A DNA stretch of 64,000 nt, taken from RCIO01 sp040880025 (lineage in GTDB: Bacteria; Pseudomonadota; Alphaproteobacteria; Rhizobiales; Rhizobiaceae). Under the pieces are notes generated by a model. That model saw nothing but the letters and a program-made list of their open reading frames with translations. It was not told where the DNA came from and made no database searches. A program made the position numbers and the translations under genes. Position 1 is the stretch's first letter, and each line of letters begins with the position of its first letter. This document shows positions 34,136 to 43,224 of this stretch, in pieces. The stretch is taken from positions 1-64,000 of the forward strand of contig JBBDJD010000014.1 of the NCBI GenBank assembly GCA_040880025.1, given 5' to 3'.

Positions 34136-36325
34136 ATGACTGTCGAAAAGCTGGACAATGGCGCGGAACGGTTCGTGACGAAGGGCGGCGTCACGATCAC
34201 GCGCGCGCGCCACGAAACGCCCTATGAGCATGCGATCGAGACCTACATAGACGCGCTCAATTCGCGGCGCGGCTGCGTGTTTTCGTCGAATTACGAATAT
34301 CCGGGACGCTACACGCGCTGGGACACGGCCATCGTCGATCCGCCTCTTGCGATCACCGCACGCGGCCGGGCCATGCGCATCGACGCGCTGAACGAGCGGG
34401 GCGCCGCGCTCCTTCCGGCAGTCGAGAGGACGCTTTCAAGCCTTGCGGAAGTGACGATTGAAAACGTCTCCAAACAGCAGATCAATTTGCAGGTTGCCGA
34501 ACCGAGCCGCGCTTTCGTTGAGGAAGAGCGCTCACGTGTGCCGACGGTTTTCACCGTGCTTCGCGCGCTGGTCGATCTGTTTCGCACCGATCAGGACGAC
34601 AATCTCGGTTTCTACGGTGCGTTCGGCTATGACCTCGCATTCCAGTTCGACCCGATCAAGCAGAAGCTCGAGCGCGGCGAAAGCCAGCGCGATCTGGTGC
34701 TGTACCTGCCCGACGAGATTCTGGTGGTCGACCATCACGCCGCCAAGGCATGGCACGACCGCTACGATTATGCGGGCGAGGGCTTCACGACCGAAGGTTT
34801 GGAGCGGGGCGGGGAGGAGGAGGCGTTCGTGCCTTCCACCGTGCAGCCGCCGCTTGGCGACCATGAACCGGGCGAATACTCCCGGCTGGTCGAAAAAGCG
34901 AAGGAGAGCTTCCGGCGCGGCGATCTGTTCGAAGTCGTTCCCGGCCAGCTATTTTATGAGCGGTGCGAAACGAGCCCGTCGGAAATCGCCCGCCGGCTGA
35001 AGATAATCAACCCCTCGCCCTATTCCTTCTTCATCAATCTCGGCGAGCGTGAGTATCTGATCGGCGCATCGCCGGAAATGTTCGTACGGGTTTCCGGCCG
35101 TAGGGTCGAAACCTGTCCGATTTCCGGCACGATCCGGCGCGGCGACGACGCGATCTCCGACAGCGAGCAGATCCTCAAGCTGCTCAATTCGAAGAAGGAC
35201 GAATCCGAACTGACCATGTGTTCGGACGTCGACCGCAACGACAAGAGCCGGGTATGCGAGCCGGGTTCGGTGCGCGTTATCGGGCGGCGGCAGATCGAGA
35301 TGTATTCGCGCCTCATCCATACGGTCGACCATATCGAGGGGCGGTTGCGCGAGGACATGGACGCGTTCGACGCATTTCTCAGCCATGCCTGGGCGGTGAC
35401 CGTGACTGGGGCGCCCAAACTGTGGGCCATGCGCTTCATCGAGGAGAACGAGAAAAGCCCGCGCGCCTGGTATGGCGGGGCGATCGGCATGGTGCATTTC
35501 AACGGCGACCTGAATACGGGACTTACACTGCGCACAATCCGGGTGAAGGACGGGCTGGCGGAAGTGCGCGCGGGCGCCACTTTGCTCAACGATTCCAATC
35601 CTGAAGAGGAAGAGGCGGAGACCGAGCTCAAGGCGTCTGCCATGCTGGCCGCCATACGCGAAGCCTCGGCCGGCAACGCCGGCGGAACGGAGCGCGTGGC
35701 AGCGCGGGTTGGCGAGGGGTTGACGATCCTTTTGGTCGATCACGAAGACAGCTTCGTCCACACACTCGCCAACTATTTCCGTCAGACCGGCGCACATGTA
35801 ACCACGGTCCGCACACCGGTGCCCGACGAGGTGTTCGACCGGATGCAGCCAGATCTGGTTGTGTTGTCGCCGGGACCGGGAATGCCAAAGGATTTCGACT
35901 GCAAGGCAACCATCACGCGCGCCCGCGCCCGCAACCTCCCGATCTTCGGCGTGTGTCTTGGATTGCAGGCGTTGGCAGAGGCCTTTGGAGGCGAACTCAG
36001 GCAGTTGCACGAACCCATGCATGGCAAGCCGTCGCGGGTTCGCGTGAATGAGCCGGGCATCATCTTTTCCGGACTTCCGAAGGAGGTGACGGTTGGCCGC
36101 TACCATTCGATCTTCGCCGATCCGGTTCGGCTGCCGGAAGAGTTCCTCGTCACGGCGGAAACCGAGGACGGCGTGGTGATGGCGATCGAACATCGCAAGG
36201 AACCCATCGCCGCCGTCCAGTTCCATCCTGAGTCGATCATGTCGCTGGGACAGAACGCAGGTATGCGCATGATCGAAAACGTCGTGGCGCATCTGCCCAG
36301 ACGAGCGAAGATCAAGGCGGCGTAG
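34136..36325 (+). CDS. trpE(G): Anthranilate synthase, fused TrpE-TrpG
   Basis: A 729-residue fusion of component I (chorismate-binding, residues about 1-520; SHAWAVTVTGAPKLWAMRFIEENE near 415-440) and component II (glutamine amidotransferase, about 545-729; nucleophile C607 in FGVCLGLQ, and HPES near the end). It makes anthranilate from chorismate and glutamine, the first step of Trp synthesis. The fusion is typical of rhizobia. ATG 34136 is used with GGACGGAG upstream; an earlier in-frame ATG lies inside the attenuator. Confidence 0.95.
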   Translation: MTVEKLDNGAERFVTKGGVTITRARHETPYEHAIETYIDALNSRRGCVFSSNYEYPGRYTRWDTAIVDPPLAITARGRAMRIDALNERGAALLPAVERTLSSLAEVTIENVSKQQINLQVAEPSRAFVEEERSRVPTVFTVLRALVDLFRTDQDDNLGFYGAFGYDLAFQFDPIKQKLERGESQRDLVLYLPDEILVVDHHAAKAWHDRYDYAGEGFTTEGLERGGEEEAFVPSTVQPPLGDHEPGEYSRLVEKAKESFRRGDLFEVVPGQLFYERCETSPSEIARRLKIINPSPYSFFINLGEREYLIGASPEMFVRVSGRRVETCPISGTIRRGDDAISDSEQILKLLNSKKDESELTMCSDVDRNDKSRVCEPGSVRVIGRRQIEMYSRLIHTVDHIEGRLREDMDAFDAFLSHAWAVTVTGAPKLWAMRFIEENEKSPRAWYGGAIGMVHFNGDLNTGLTLRTIRVKDGLAEVRAGATLLNDSNPEEEEAETELKASAMLAAIREASAGNAGGTERVAARVGEGLTILLVDHEDSFVHTLANYFRQTGAHVTTVRTPVPDEVFDRMQPDLVVLSPGPGMPKDFDCKATITRARARNLPIFGVCLGLQALAEAFGGELRQLHEPMHGKPSRVRVNEPGIIFSGLPKEVTVGRYHSIFADPVRLPEEFLVTAETEDGVVMAIEHRKEPIAAVQFHPESIMSLGQNAGMRMIENVVAHLPRRAKIKAA

Positions 36326-36334
36326 AGGCAGCGT

Positions 36335-37243
36335 GTGACGGCGAAGGAGCGCATACGCAGGCTGGCCGCGTGGTCGATTGCGATCGCGTTCGTCGTCATG
36401 TCGCTGAAATTCGTCGCCTGGCGAATGACCGGTTCCGTTGCGCTGTTTTCGGACGCGCTGGAATCCATCGTCAACGTGATCGCATCCGGCACCGCATATT
36501 GGGCGATCCTGATCTCGCACAAGCCCGCCGACAGCGCGCATCAGCACGGCCATCACAAGGCCGAGTATTTCTCCGCAGTGCTGGAAGGCGTGCTGATCGT
36601 GGTCGCCGCGCTGCTGATCATGACCGAGGTCTGGCGTGTCTGGCAAACGCCGGTCGTCCTCGACGCGCCCTGGCCGGGTCTTGCGGTGAATGGCGCCGCG
36701 GCAGTCATGAACGGGTTGTGGGCATGGCTCCTGATCCGGGTCGGAAGCGCCGCAAGATCACCGGCTCTCATCGCCGACGGTCGGCATATCCTGACCGACG
36801 TCGTGACATCCGTGGGTGTGATACTGGGCCTGGTGGGTGCGGTGCTTACCGGCTGGTATCTGCTCGATCCCCTCCTGGCGCTGGTCGTGGCGCTCAACAT
36901 TCTGTGGCAGGGCTGGAAGGTGATCCGGTCGTCGCTGGACGGGCTGATGGACCGGGCGGTCGACGCCGATGAGCATATCCGTTTGCGCGATATCATCTCG
37001 GCCAATTCGAAGGGCGCGCTGGAGGTGCACGACCTGAAGACGCGCATCGCCGGACGTGCGACGTTCATCGAGTTTCATCTTGTCGTCGATGCGGGAATGA
37101 CGGTCGCCGACAGTCATGTGATCTGCGACCGCATCGAGGACGCTCTGAAGGCCGAGGTTCCGTCGGTGCGCGTCATTATCCACGTGGAGCCCGACAATGA
37201 GGCGAAGCTGCCCGCAGGCTCCGCCGCGGTGCCTTTCGCTTGA
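36335..37243 (+). CDS. Cation diffusion facilitator (CDF) efflux protein
   Basis: A 302-residue CDF transporter with about six membrane helices and a C-terminal cytoplasmic ferredoxin-like domain (about 210-290). The metal motif in helix 2 is SDALESIVN rather than the common DxxxD, while helix 5 has DGRHILTD (HxxxD). A His-rich loop (SAHQHGHHKAEYF) lies between helices 2 and 3. It should export Zn, Fe or similar divalent ions by proton exchange. GTG 36335 is used, 9 bases after trpE(G). Metal cannot be fixed from sequence. Confidence 0.88.
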   Translation: MTAKERIRRLAAWSIAIAFVVMSLKFVAWRMTGSVALFSDALESIVNVIASGTAYWAILISHKPADSAHQHGHHKAEYFSAVLEGVLIVVAALLIMTEVWRVWQTPVVLDAPWPGLAVNGAAAVMNGLWAWLLIRVGSAARSPALIADGRHILTDVVTSVGVILGLVGAVLTGWYLLDPLLALVVALNILWQGWKVIRSSLDGLMDRAVDADEHIRLRDIISANSKGALEVHDLKTRIAGRATFIEFHLVVDAGMTVADSHVICDRIEDALKAEVPSVRVIIHVEPDNEAKLPAGSAAVPFA

Positions 37244-37363
37244 GCGAGGAAGAAGCACCCTCCGCCGAAAAGCTGGAGCCGCGGCTGTTTCGAAGTGATG
37301 TGGACCGGGAGACGACTGGCGAAAGCTCAGGTTTTTTGGGTGTGTTCGTCGGTTCGGACCCGT

Positions 37364-37951
37364 TCAACCCACCGGCACGCATTGAGACGATCCCGGCGGC
37401 AGTTCGGGCGCGAGCGGCGCATAGATCATGAGCGCCGCACCCGGCCACGCGCCATAGCCGTGATAGAGTGCTGCAAGCATAAGACTCGCAATTTCCTCGA
37501 ATCTTCCCGCAACTGAAAGCTCGGTCTCGAGTTGGTAGTTTCCCTCCGTTGCCTCCGTTTCGAAACCCAGATCCGCGAGTTCCGCGCGAGCATACTTCGG
37601 CAATTCGAGATGGCCGGGCTCGCCCTTCGCGGGTCCGTAGTAGCCGGACGATGCCTCGCACAGGAATGAAATTTTCTGATCGGTAAACATGCATTGCACG
37701 TACCGCTGCGGCCACCCTTCCAGCGCAACCACGATGAACCGGTCATATTCGTCTGGTTCGCTCGTTCGTGCGATGATCTCCAAGCGTTCGACGATCGGGC
37801 ACTGATACAACCAGATGAAGCTGCCAAGCTCATCGGCAGATGCAGATGATGCCAGCGACGGCACGGTTATGGCCACAATGGAACGCAGCAATCCGGCAAG
37901 CCTGCAACGGCGAAGGGCCCGATGGCCGATGCGGAAATCATTTGCCGGCAT
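37364..37951 (-). CDS. Secreted protein of unknown function
   Basis: A 195-residue protein with a signal peptide (RRCRLAGLLRSIVAITVPSLASSASA-DELG). GGGAGGA lies 8 bases before ATG 37951, fixing that start over an earlier one. Three Cys of the mature part (YQCPIVE, YVQCMFTD, LCEASSGYYGP, plus a C-terminal CVPVG) could form disulphides. No known domain is seen. It is convergent with the CDF gene. Confidence 0.72.
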   Translation of the reverse strand: MPANDFRIGHRALRRCRLAGLLRSIVAITVPSLASSASADELGSFIWLYQCPIVERLEIIARTSEPDEYDRFIVVALEGWPQRYVQCMFTDQKISFLCEASSGYYGPAKGEPGHLELPKYARAELADLGFETEATEGNYQLETELSVAGRFEEIASLMLAALYHGYGAWPGAALMIYAPLAPELPPGSSQCVPVG

Positions 37952-38090
37952 GTTGTCGATCCTCCCAATTCGCATCAAAGAACAAATCAGGAACAATTAC
38001 AAGTGTCGGCCTTGGCCACCGCATAATTGTTGAAGCTGCCCAGACGATTTGATGCTTCATCAGTAATGCGAAGGGCAGACTCCATCGTCC

Positions 38091-38357
38091 TTGCTCCAGG
38101 TGACGGCGTCGATCGTCGCGCTGATCGCAGTCTGCGCCGGGGTTGCGTTTCTCCTGGCGGAATTCGCGGGCATCGACCCGCTGACGGCGTATCTCGCGAC
38201 CAGTCCCGGCGGCATGGATTCTGTCGCCATCATTGCGGCGGCCGCCAGCGGTGTGGACATTTCCTTCATCATGGCGCTGCAGATGCTGCGTTTCCTGATC
38301 GTGCTCCTGATGGGGCCGGCGCTGGCCAGGTTCGTTGCCAAAACGGTGCGAGACTAG
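38091..38357 (+). pseudogene. AbrB-type membrane transporter remnant (C-terminal fragment)
   Basis: About 88 codons matching the C-terminal end of AbrB-family (ammonia-monooxygenase-regulator-like) membrane proteins: LLAEFAGIDPLTAYLATSPGGMDSVAIIAAAASGVDISFIMALQMLRFLIVLLMGPALARF. Full proteins are about 350 residues. The frame is blocked upstream by a TAA at 38064, and no other parts of the gene are nearby. This is read as a decayed gene; the TTG at 38091 has no ribosome site. Confidence 0.72.
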
Positions 38358-38447
38358 GAGCACAAATCGCCGCGTCAGAGGTTCCATCCGCCGACGCGAC
38401 TATGAGCAGGCTTGCCTCTTTCGGAGCTTCGCGATATCAAGCCGCCC

Positions 38448-38567
38448 ATGTTGACGCGCAGCACATTGCCGGTTTCGCAGACGTCCGCTTTCGCGGGCGA
38501 GACCGTTCGCGCGCTTTTCTCGACGCTCCGTCTGCTCGGCCTTAGCGGCGATCGCCGGGCTCGCTGA
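38448..38567 (+). CDS. Putative Leu-rich leader peptide before leuA
   Basis: A 39-codon ORF whose end reads LFSTLRLLGLSGDRRAR, with five Leu codons in ten. It stops just before a strong hairpin and 122 bases before leuA, as leucine leader peptides do. There is no clear ribosome site at its ATG, so an internal start is possible. It could sense Leu-tRNA charging. Confidence 0.42.
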   Translation: MLTRSTLPVSQTSAFAGETVRALFSTLRLLGLSGDRRAR

Positions 38568-38673
38568 GAAGGAGCACCCGGCGGTCGAATGAGCCCGCCG
38601 CGGCTTGCTGCTCCTTGCCAACTCCACATTCAATTCAATTCCGTGTCACCGGCGCAGCGCATTGCCGTGACAC
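38554..38673 (+). promoter_or_regulatory. Candidate leuA leader RNA structures
   Basis: GCCGGG (38554-38559) can pair with CCCGGC (38577-38582), spanning the leader stop codon. This excludes a second hairpin in which AAGGAGCA/TGCTCCTT (38569-38576 with 38609-38616) and GGCGG/CCGCC pair. A third stem, GTGTCAC/GTGACAC (38643-38649 with 38667-38673), ends four bases before the leuA ribosome site. There is no T-run, so control may be of translation. The rest of 38358-38690 holds no gene I can support. Confidence 0.45.
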
Positions 38674-38689
38674 TGCCGGAGCCAAGACG

Positions 38690-40414
38690 ATGAACAAGCG
38701 AGAAGAAACGCCCTCCGCAGACCGCCCCGTCAAGGGCATGCCGGGTGCGGCCCAGAAATACGAACACTATCCGCAGGTTGCGCTCGACGATCGCACCTGG
38801 CCCTCGAAACGGATCGAGACCGCGCCGATCTGGTGTTCGGTCGATCTGCGCGACGGCAACCAGGCACTCATCGATCCGATGGGGCATGAGCGCAAGGCGC
38901 GCATGTTTGCGCTCCTGATCGAGATGGGATTCAAGGAAATCGAGATCGGCTTCCCGTCGGCCTCGCAGACGGATTTCGACTTTGCCCGCTGGGCGATTAC
39001 CGAAGCCGGCGTACCTGACGATGTATCCCTTCAGGTCCTGGTCCAGTGCCGCCCGGAATTGATCGCGCGCACCTTTGAAGCGCTTGAGGGCGCGCACCAT
39101 CCCATCGTGCATTTCTACAACTCGACCAGTGAGCTGCAGCGCCGGGTGGTGTTCGAGAAGGACGTTGCCGGCGTCAAACAGATCGCAACCGACGCGGCCA
39201 AGATGATCACCGATATGGCGGCCAAGGTGGGCGGCGGCTACAGGTTCCAGTACTCGCCGGAGAGCTTTACCGGCACCGAACCGGAGGTGGCGCTGGAGAT
39301 CTGCAATGCGGTGACCGAGATCGTCGATCCGACGCCGGAAAACAGGCTGATCGTCAATCTGCCATCGACCGTCGAGATGTCGACGGCCAACATCTATGCC
39401 GACCGTATCGAGTGGATGTGCCGCAATCTCGACCGGCGTGACAGACTGATCATCTCTCTCCACCCACATAACGACCGGGGCACCGGCATCGCGGCCACCG
39501 AGCTTGGCCTGATGGCGGGCGCCGACAGGGTGGAAGGAACGCTGTTCGGCAATGGCGAGCGCACCGGCAATGTCGACGTCGTGACGCTTGCGCTGAACAT
39601 GTACACCCAGGGTGTCGACCCGAAGCTGGACTGTTCCGACATCACGCGCATGAAGGATGTGTTCGAGTACTCGAACCAGATGAAGATACCCGAGCGGCAT
39701 CCCTATGTGGGTGAACTGGTCTACACCGCCTTCTCCGGCTCGCACCAGGACGCGATCAACAAGGGCATGAAGGCCATCCGCAAGGCCAACAAGGCGTTGT
39801 GGGAAGTGCCGTATCTGCCCATCGATCCGCAAGATGTGGGGCGGACCTACGAGGCGATCATCCGTATCAACTCGCAGTCTGGCAAGGGCGGCATCGCCTA
39901 CGTTCTGCAAGCCGACTACGGGCTCAATCTGCCCAGGAACCTTCAGGTCGAATTCAGCCAAGAAATACAGGCCATCACCGACAAGGAGGGCCGGGAGCTG
40001 CTGTCGAAACGGATATACGACCAGTTTCTCGAAAACTATATCGACCAGCCCGGCGCGAGGCTCAAATTCGTCGAACACAGGACGATCCCCGATCCCAGCG
40101 TGAAAGGCCGCCGGACCGTCGAGGCCACGATTGTCGATGACGGCCGGGAAATGGTGATCTCGGGTTCCGGCACCGGTCCGATTGATGGTTTTGTCGACGC
40201 GCTTTCCAAGCATATCGGGGTCGAACTGTCGGTTGTCGACTATTCCGAACACTCCATGCAGCGCGGTTCGAACGCAGCCGCAATCTGCTACATGGAAATG
40301 GAGCATCCCGGCGGAAAACTGTTCGGCGCGGGTATCAACACCAACATCGTCGCGGCTTCGCTCGAAGCGGTGGTCTCGGCGGCTAACCGCATTCTCAGAC
40401 TTACGCCGCAATAG
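38690..40414 (+). CDS. leuA: 2-Isopropylmalate synthase
   Basis: A 574-residue enzyme condensing acetyl-CoA with 2-oxoisovalerate, the first committed step of Leu synthesis. The HMGL-like barrel has WCSVDLRDGNQALIDPM (metal Asp), GFKEIEIGFPSASQTDF and HPHNDRGTG (metal His). The C-terminal LeuA dimer domain (about 440-570) gives Leu feedback. It is the longer form seen in actinobacteria and many alphaproteobacteria. Start 38690 has CGGAG 8 bases upstream. Confidence 0.95.
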   Translation: MNKREETPSADRPVKGMPGAAQKYEHYPQVALDDRTWPSKRIETAPIWCSVDLRDGNQALIDPMGHERKARMFALLIEMGFKEIEIGFPSASQTDFDFARWAITEAGVPDDVSLQVLVQCRPELIARTFEALEGAHHPIVHFYNSTSELQRRVVFEKDVAGVKQIATDAAKMITDMAAKVGGGYRFQYSPESFTGTEPEVALEICNAVTEIVDPTPENRLIVNLPSTVEMSTANIYADRIEWMCRNLDRRDRLIISLHPHNDRGTGIAATELGLMAGADRVEGTLFGNGERTGNVDVVTLALNMYTQGVDPKLDCSDITRMKDVFEYSNQMKIPERHPYVGELVYTAFSGSHQDAINKGMKAIRKANKALWEVPYLPIDPQDVGRTYEAIIRINSQSGKGGIAYVLQADYGLNLPRNLQVEFSQEIQAITDKEGRELLSKRIYDQFLENYIDQPGARLKFVEHRTIPDPSVKGRRTVEATIVDDGREMVISGSGTGPIDGFVDALSKHIGVELSVVDYSEHSMQRGSNAAAICYMEMEHPGGKLFGAGINTNIVAASLEAVVSAANRILRLTPQ

Positions 40415-40433
40415 GCTGGCGCAGCCGATTCTT

Positions 40434-40478
40434 CACAAGGTACGCGTTGTGCACATGGTGTGCGAACGCGTACTTGTG
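40434..40478. repeat. 45-base dyad downstream of leuA
   Basis: The left arm CACAAGGTACGCGTT and right arm AACGCGTACTTGTG match as an inverted repeat apart from one extra G. Inner GCACA/TGTGC arms extend it almost to the centre (TGG). No T-run follows, so an operator or cruciform is as likely as a terminator. It lies between leuA and the TPR regulator gene. Confidence 0.65.
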
Positions 40479-40535
40479 CGGCTACTAATCAAGCGTATGA
40501 TCTCATATCCTACGTGACGGAAGGGAGATTGGAGC

Positions 40536-42275
40536 TTGCCGCGCCTGATGTCTCCCACCGGCGGGGTGGGCGAGGCCCTCGAGAGGGTGCTTGGAAGCGA
40601 TACGTTTGCCCGATCCGGTCGTGCACGCGACCTTCTGCGTTATCTCGTGTCCCGGGAGCAGGAAGGCGAAGGCGATGCCCTCAAAGGGTACTCGATTGCT
40701 CTGGATGTATTCGGCCGGGACGATGCCTTCGATCCATCGACAGACTCTGTTGTGCGAGTTCAGGCGCGCCGTCTGCGTGACCTCCTGCAACAATATTATC
40801 GGGAGGAAGGCGCTGCTGATCGCCTGAGGATCGAGATTCCGCGCGGAAGCTACGTCCCGTCCTATTCGCATATGGCGGACGAACGTCCGGACTTGCCGGT
40901 CACGCCACCGAAGGGCGCCGCCGACGACGGCTCCGCCGGGTCGCCACAAGTACCGTCCGATGCGGACCTGAATGGCAAGGCGGCACGACCGCGCGCGGTC
41001 CGGGTGCCGGCCAGCATCCAGCGTGACTTGCGTTTCGTCTGGATCGCGATGAGCGCGGTTGTCATCCTGCTCGGATTTGTCGCCTATCGGGTCGGGTTTG
41101 GCAGTTCGGACGTGCTTGTTCCCCGTCCGGGCGGCGTGGGCGAAATCACCAGCGCGGTTTCCACTTCTCTGCCGACGATCCACGTCGACGCTGATCCCCC
41201 GGGGAAAGAGGTCGACCGGGTAGCGGCCATTCTCAGAGGCGCCCTGGCAGGCTTCGATACGATCGACTATGTCGCGCGGCCATACAGCGAACCCACGTCA
41301 GGGGACGAAAACCGCGCCGTTTTCCTGTTTCAGATTTCACAGGTTCCGGGCGAAACCGATGTGAGGATCGAACTGCGGCATGCGCCGACAGCGCGCATCC
41401 TGGCCGCGCGGGAAATAGATCCCGCCCGCGCCGAAGACATGATCGCCGATCTTCTGACAAACATCGCCCCCGCCTCAGGCGTTATATACGCCTACATCAG
41501 AAATAGCGGCCTCACGACGCCGCTTACCGACTGCCTGTTGAAGAATGACTACTATTATCGCGATCCCGGCGACGCGCTGTTCATTGTCGCATATGACTGC
41601 ATGACCGCGCTGGAAAGCGCCGGCTTGCGGTCCCCCCTGGTCTACTCCGAACTGGCCTCGCTGGAATTGCAGGGCATCGTCAACAGGTACGACTACGCAA
41701 AGGACTTCACCCGCGAAGGCGCCATGGAATGCGCGCGACGGGCTATCCAGATGGGTCCGACCAGCCCCTACGCGCATCGCGCATATGGCTATCTGCTGCA
41801 GCGGCTGGGCAATGACAGTGAAGGTCTCGTATGGGTGCGCAAGGCCTATGAGTTGAACCCGTACGACCTCAGCATGGCCGCTTCTTATGCGTACGCCCTT
41901 GTCTTTTCGGGCAATTACAGGGAAGGGGCGCCGATCCTGGAGCGCGCCGTGCGTGCTTCCAGCGCGCATCCGGGTTGGTGGGATTATGCCCTGTTTCTCG
42001 CCATGTTCATGCTAGGCGAGAAGGAAAAGGCGGCAAACGCCACGCTTGCGCTGGCGCCCACACAGCGTGCGCACTACCTCGCGGCGAGGATGATTGTGGC
42101 GCACCAGGCGGGCGATATTGCCAAGGCCGACGAATTGCGGTCCATGATTGTCGAGCGGTATCCGCTGTTTGCAGCTGATCCCCGTAGTTTCTTCACGCGG
42201 GCCCAATATCCCAAGGATCTGACCGACAAGTTCATCGAGGCGATCGTCGCTGCCGGGCTGGTTTCCGCCAGCTGA
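40536..42275 (+). CDS. Membrane regulator-like protein with TPR domain
   Basis: A 579-residue protein. The N-terminal 110 residues (SGRARDLLRYLVSREQEGEGDALKGYSIALDVFGRD, VRVQARRLRDLLQQYYREEG, IEIPRGSYVPSY) look like the DNA-binding-like domain found in rhizobial proteins often mislabelled adenylate cyclase. One membrane helix follows (about 168-188), then a domain and TPR repeats (about 380-540; YAHRAYGYLLQRLGNDSEGLVWVRKAYELNPYDL). This is CadC-like topology: cytoplasmic DNA-binding part, periplasmic sensor. Start TTG 40536 has AGGGAG 8 bases before. Signal and targets unknown. Confidence 0.8.
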   Translation: MPRLMSPTGGVGEALERVLGSDTFARSGRARDLLRYLVSREQEGEGDALKGYSIALDVFGRDDAFDPSTDSVVRVQARRLRDLLQQYYREEGAADRLRIEIPRGSYVPSYSHMADERPDLPVTPPKGAADDGSAGSPQVPSDADLNGKAARPRAVRVPASIQRDLRFVWIAMSAVVILLGFVAYRVGFGSSDVLVPRPGGVGEITSAVSTSLPTIHVDADPPGKEVDRVAAILRGALAGFDTIDYVARPYSEPTSGDENRAVFLFQISQVPGETDVRIELRHAPTARILAAREIDPARAEDMIADLLTNIAPASGVIYAYIRNSGLTTPLTDCLLKNDYYYRDPGDALFIVAYDCMTALESAGLRSPLVYSELASLELQGIVNRYDYAKDFTREGAMECARRAIQMGPTSPYAHRAYGYLLQRLGNDSEGLVWVRKAYELNPYDLSMAASYAYALVFSGNYREGAPILERAVRASSAHPGWWDYALFLAMFMLGEKEKAANATLALAPTQRAHYLAARMIVAHQAGDIAKADELRSMIVERYPLFAADPRSFFTRAQYPKDLTDKFIEAIVAAGLVSAS

Positions 42276-42363
42276 TCGCCGCCGACGCCATTCCGCACAT
42301 CCCGGATACTCTTTACCGTCAAGCGCGACCGTGCTTTGTCGCCCGACCGACAGAGGGGAAGTT

Positions 42364-43116
42364 ATGAAACTGTTCGCGCGCGAAGCCGGGACGGCCGGTG
42401 AAACCGTCATTCTGGTCCATGGATTTGCAGGAAGCCATGCGATCTGGCGGGAAGTGGCGCCGATATTGGCGCGCACTCATCGTGTGCTGGCCTATGATTT
42501 GCCAGGCCATGGCAACTCTCATCCATGGGCGGAAACCGGCAAGCCCAAGGTCGCGGTGCGCGCGCTGCTTGCCGATCTGCGCGAACGGGGCATTGAACGG
42601 TTCCACCTCGCCGGCCATTCGATGGGAGGCGCCATCTCGGCGCTGATGGCGCTGGCGGAGCCTGAACGCATCGCTTCCATGACGCTGTTTGCACCTGGCG
42701 GATTTGGCCCCGAAATCAACGCAAGACTGTTGGGACGCTTCGCCTCGGCAACAAGTGCGAGCGACATACGCAATTGCCTGGAGGCCATGACCGGATGGCA
42801 TACGCCGGTCGACGACGCAGTTGTTACCGAAGAGGTCACGTTGCGGGCGCGCGAGGGCCAGCCCGAAGCGCTGAAGGCCCTGGCGGATGCGATCACGCGC
42901 GACGGCAGGCAGGGCGCGATCCCGCGCGACCAGCTCGCAGGCCTTGCCATGCCGGTAGCCGTTGCCTGGGGAACAATCGACAATGTGCTTCCCGTGTCAC
43001 AGACGGACGGCCTGCCGCCGCATTTCGCGCTGCATCTGTTGCCCAATGTCGGCCACATGCTTCCCAGTGAAGTGCCCGATTTCGCCGCCGCGCTCATAGC
43101 ACACACCGCGCGGTAG
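42364..43116 (+). CDS. Alpha/beta hydrolase
   Basis: A 250-residue alpha/beta-hydrolase-fold enzyme. The oxyanion HGFAGS, nucleophile elbow GHSMGG (Ser) and C-terminal catalytic His (NVGHMLPSE) with Asp (GTIDNVLP) are all present. The substrate cannot be told; esters or lactones are usual. GAGGGG precedes ATG 42364. Confidence 0.87.
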   Translation: MKLFAREAGTAGETVILVHGFAGSHAIWREVAPILARTHRVLAYDLPGHGNSHPWAETGKPKVAVRALLADLRERGIERFHLAGHSMGGAISALMALAEPERIASMTLFAPGGFGPEINARLLGRFASATSASDIRNCLEAMTGWHTPVDDAVVTEEVTLRAREGQPEALKALADAITRDGRQGAIPRDQLAGLAMPVAVAWGTIDNVLPVSQTDGLPPHFALHLLPNVGHMLPSEVPDFAAALIAHTAR

Positions 43117-43224
43117 GTCCGCGCCCGCTGCTGCGTAAACCTTATTGACGCACTGCACACACAGAACCGCCCCAATGTGATAAGAATTTGTTTACCTTAG
43201 TTTTGGGGATCGGAATCTGGTGCC

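Noticed and set aside
34949..36646. Minus-strand open frame of 565 codons over trpE(G)
   Set aside because: Antisense shadow of trpE(G) and the CDF gene; no motif.
37240..37431. 63-codon frame overlapping the CDF stop
   Set aside because: TTG start overlapping the stop looks like coupling, but the frame runs into the convergent gene and has no known pattern.
38358..38568. Minus-strand coding in the leuA leader (84 codons)
   Set aside because: No start signal and Arg-rich product; the plus-strand leader reading explains the region better.
38630..40411. Minus-strand open frame of 593 codons over leuA
   Set aside because: Mirror of leuA; product shows no family resemblance and is rich in Arg/His/Gln as antisense frames are here.
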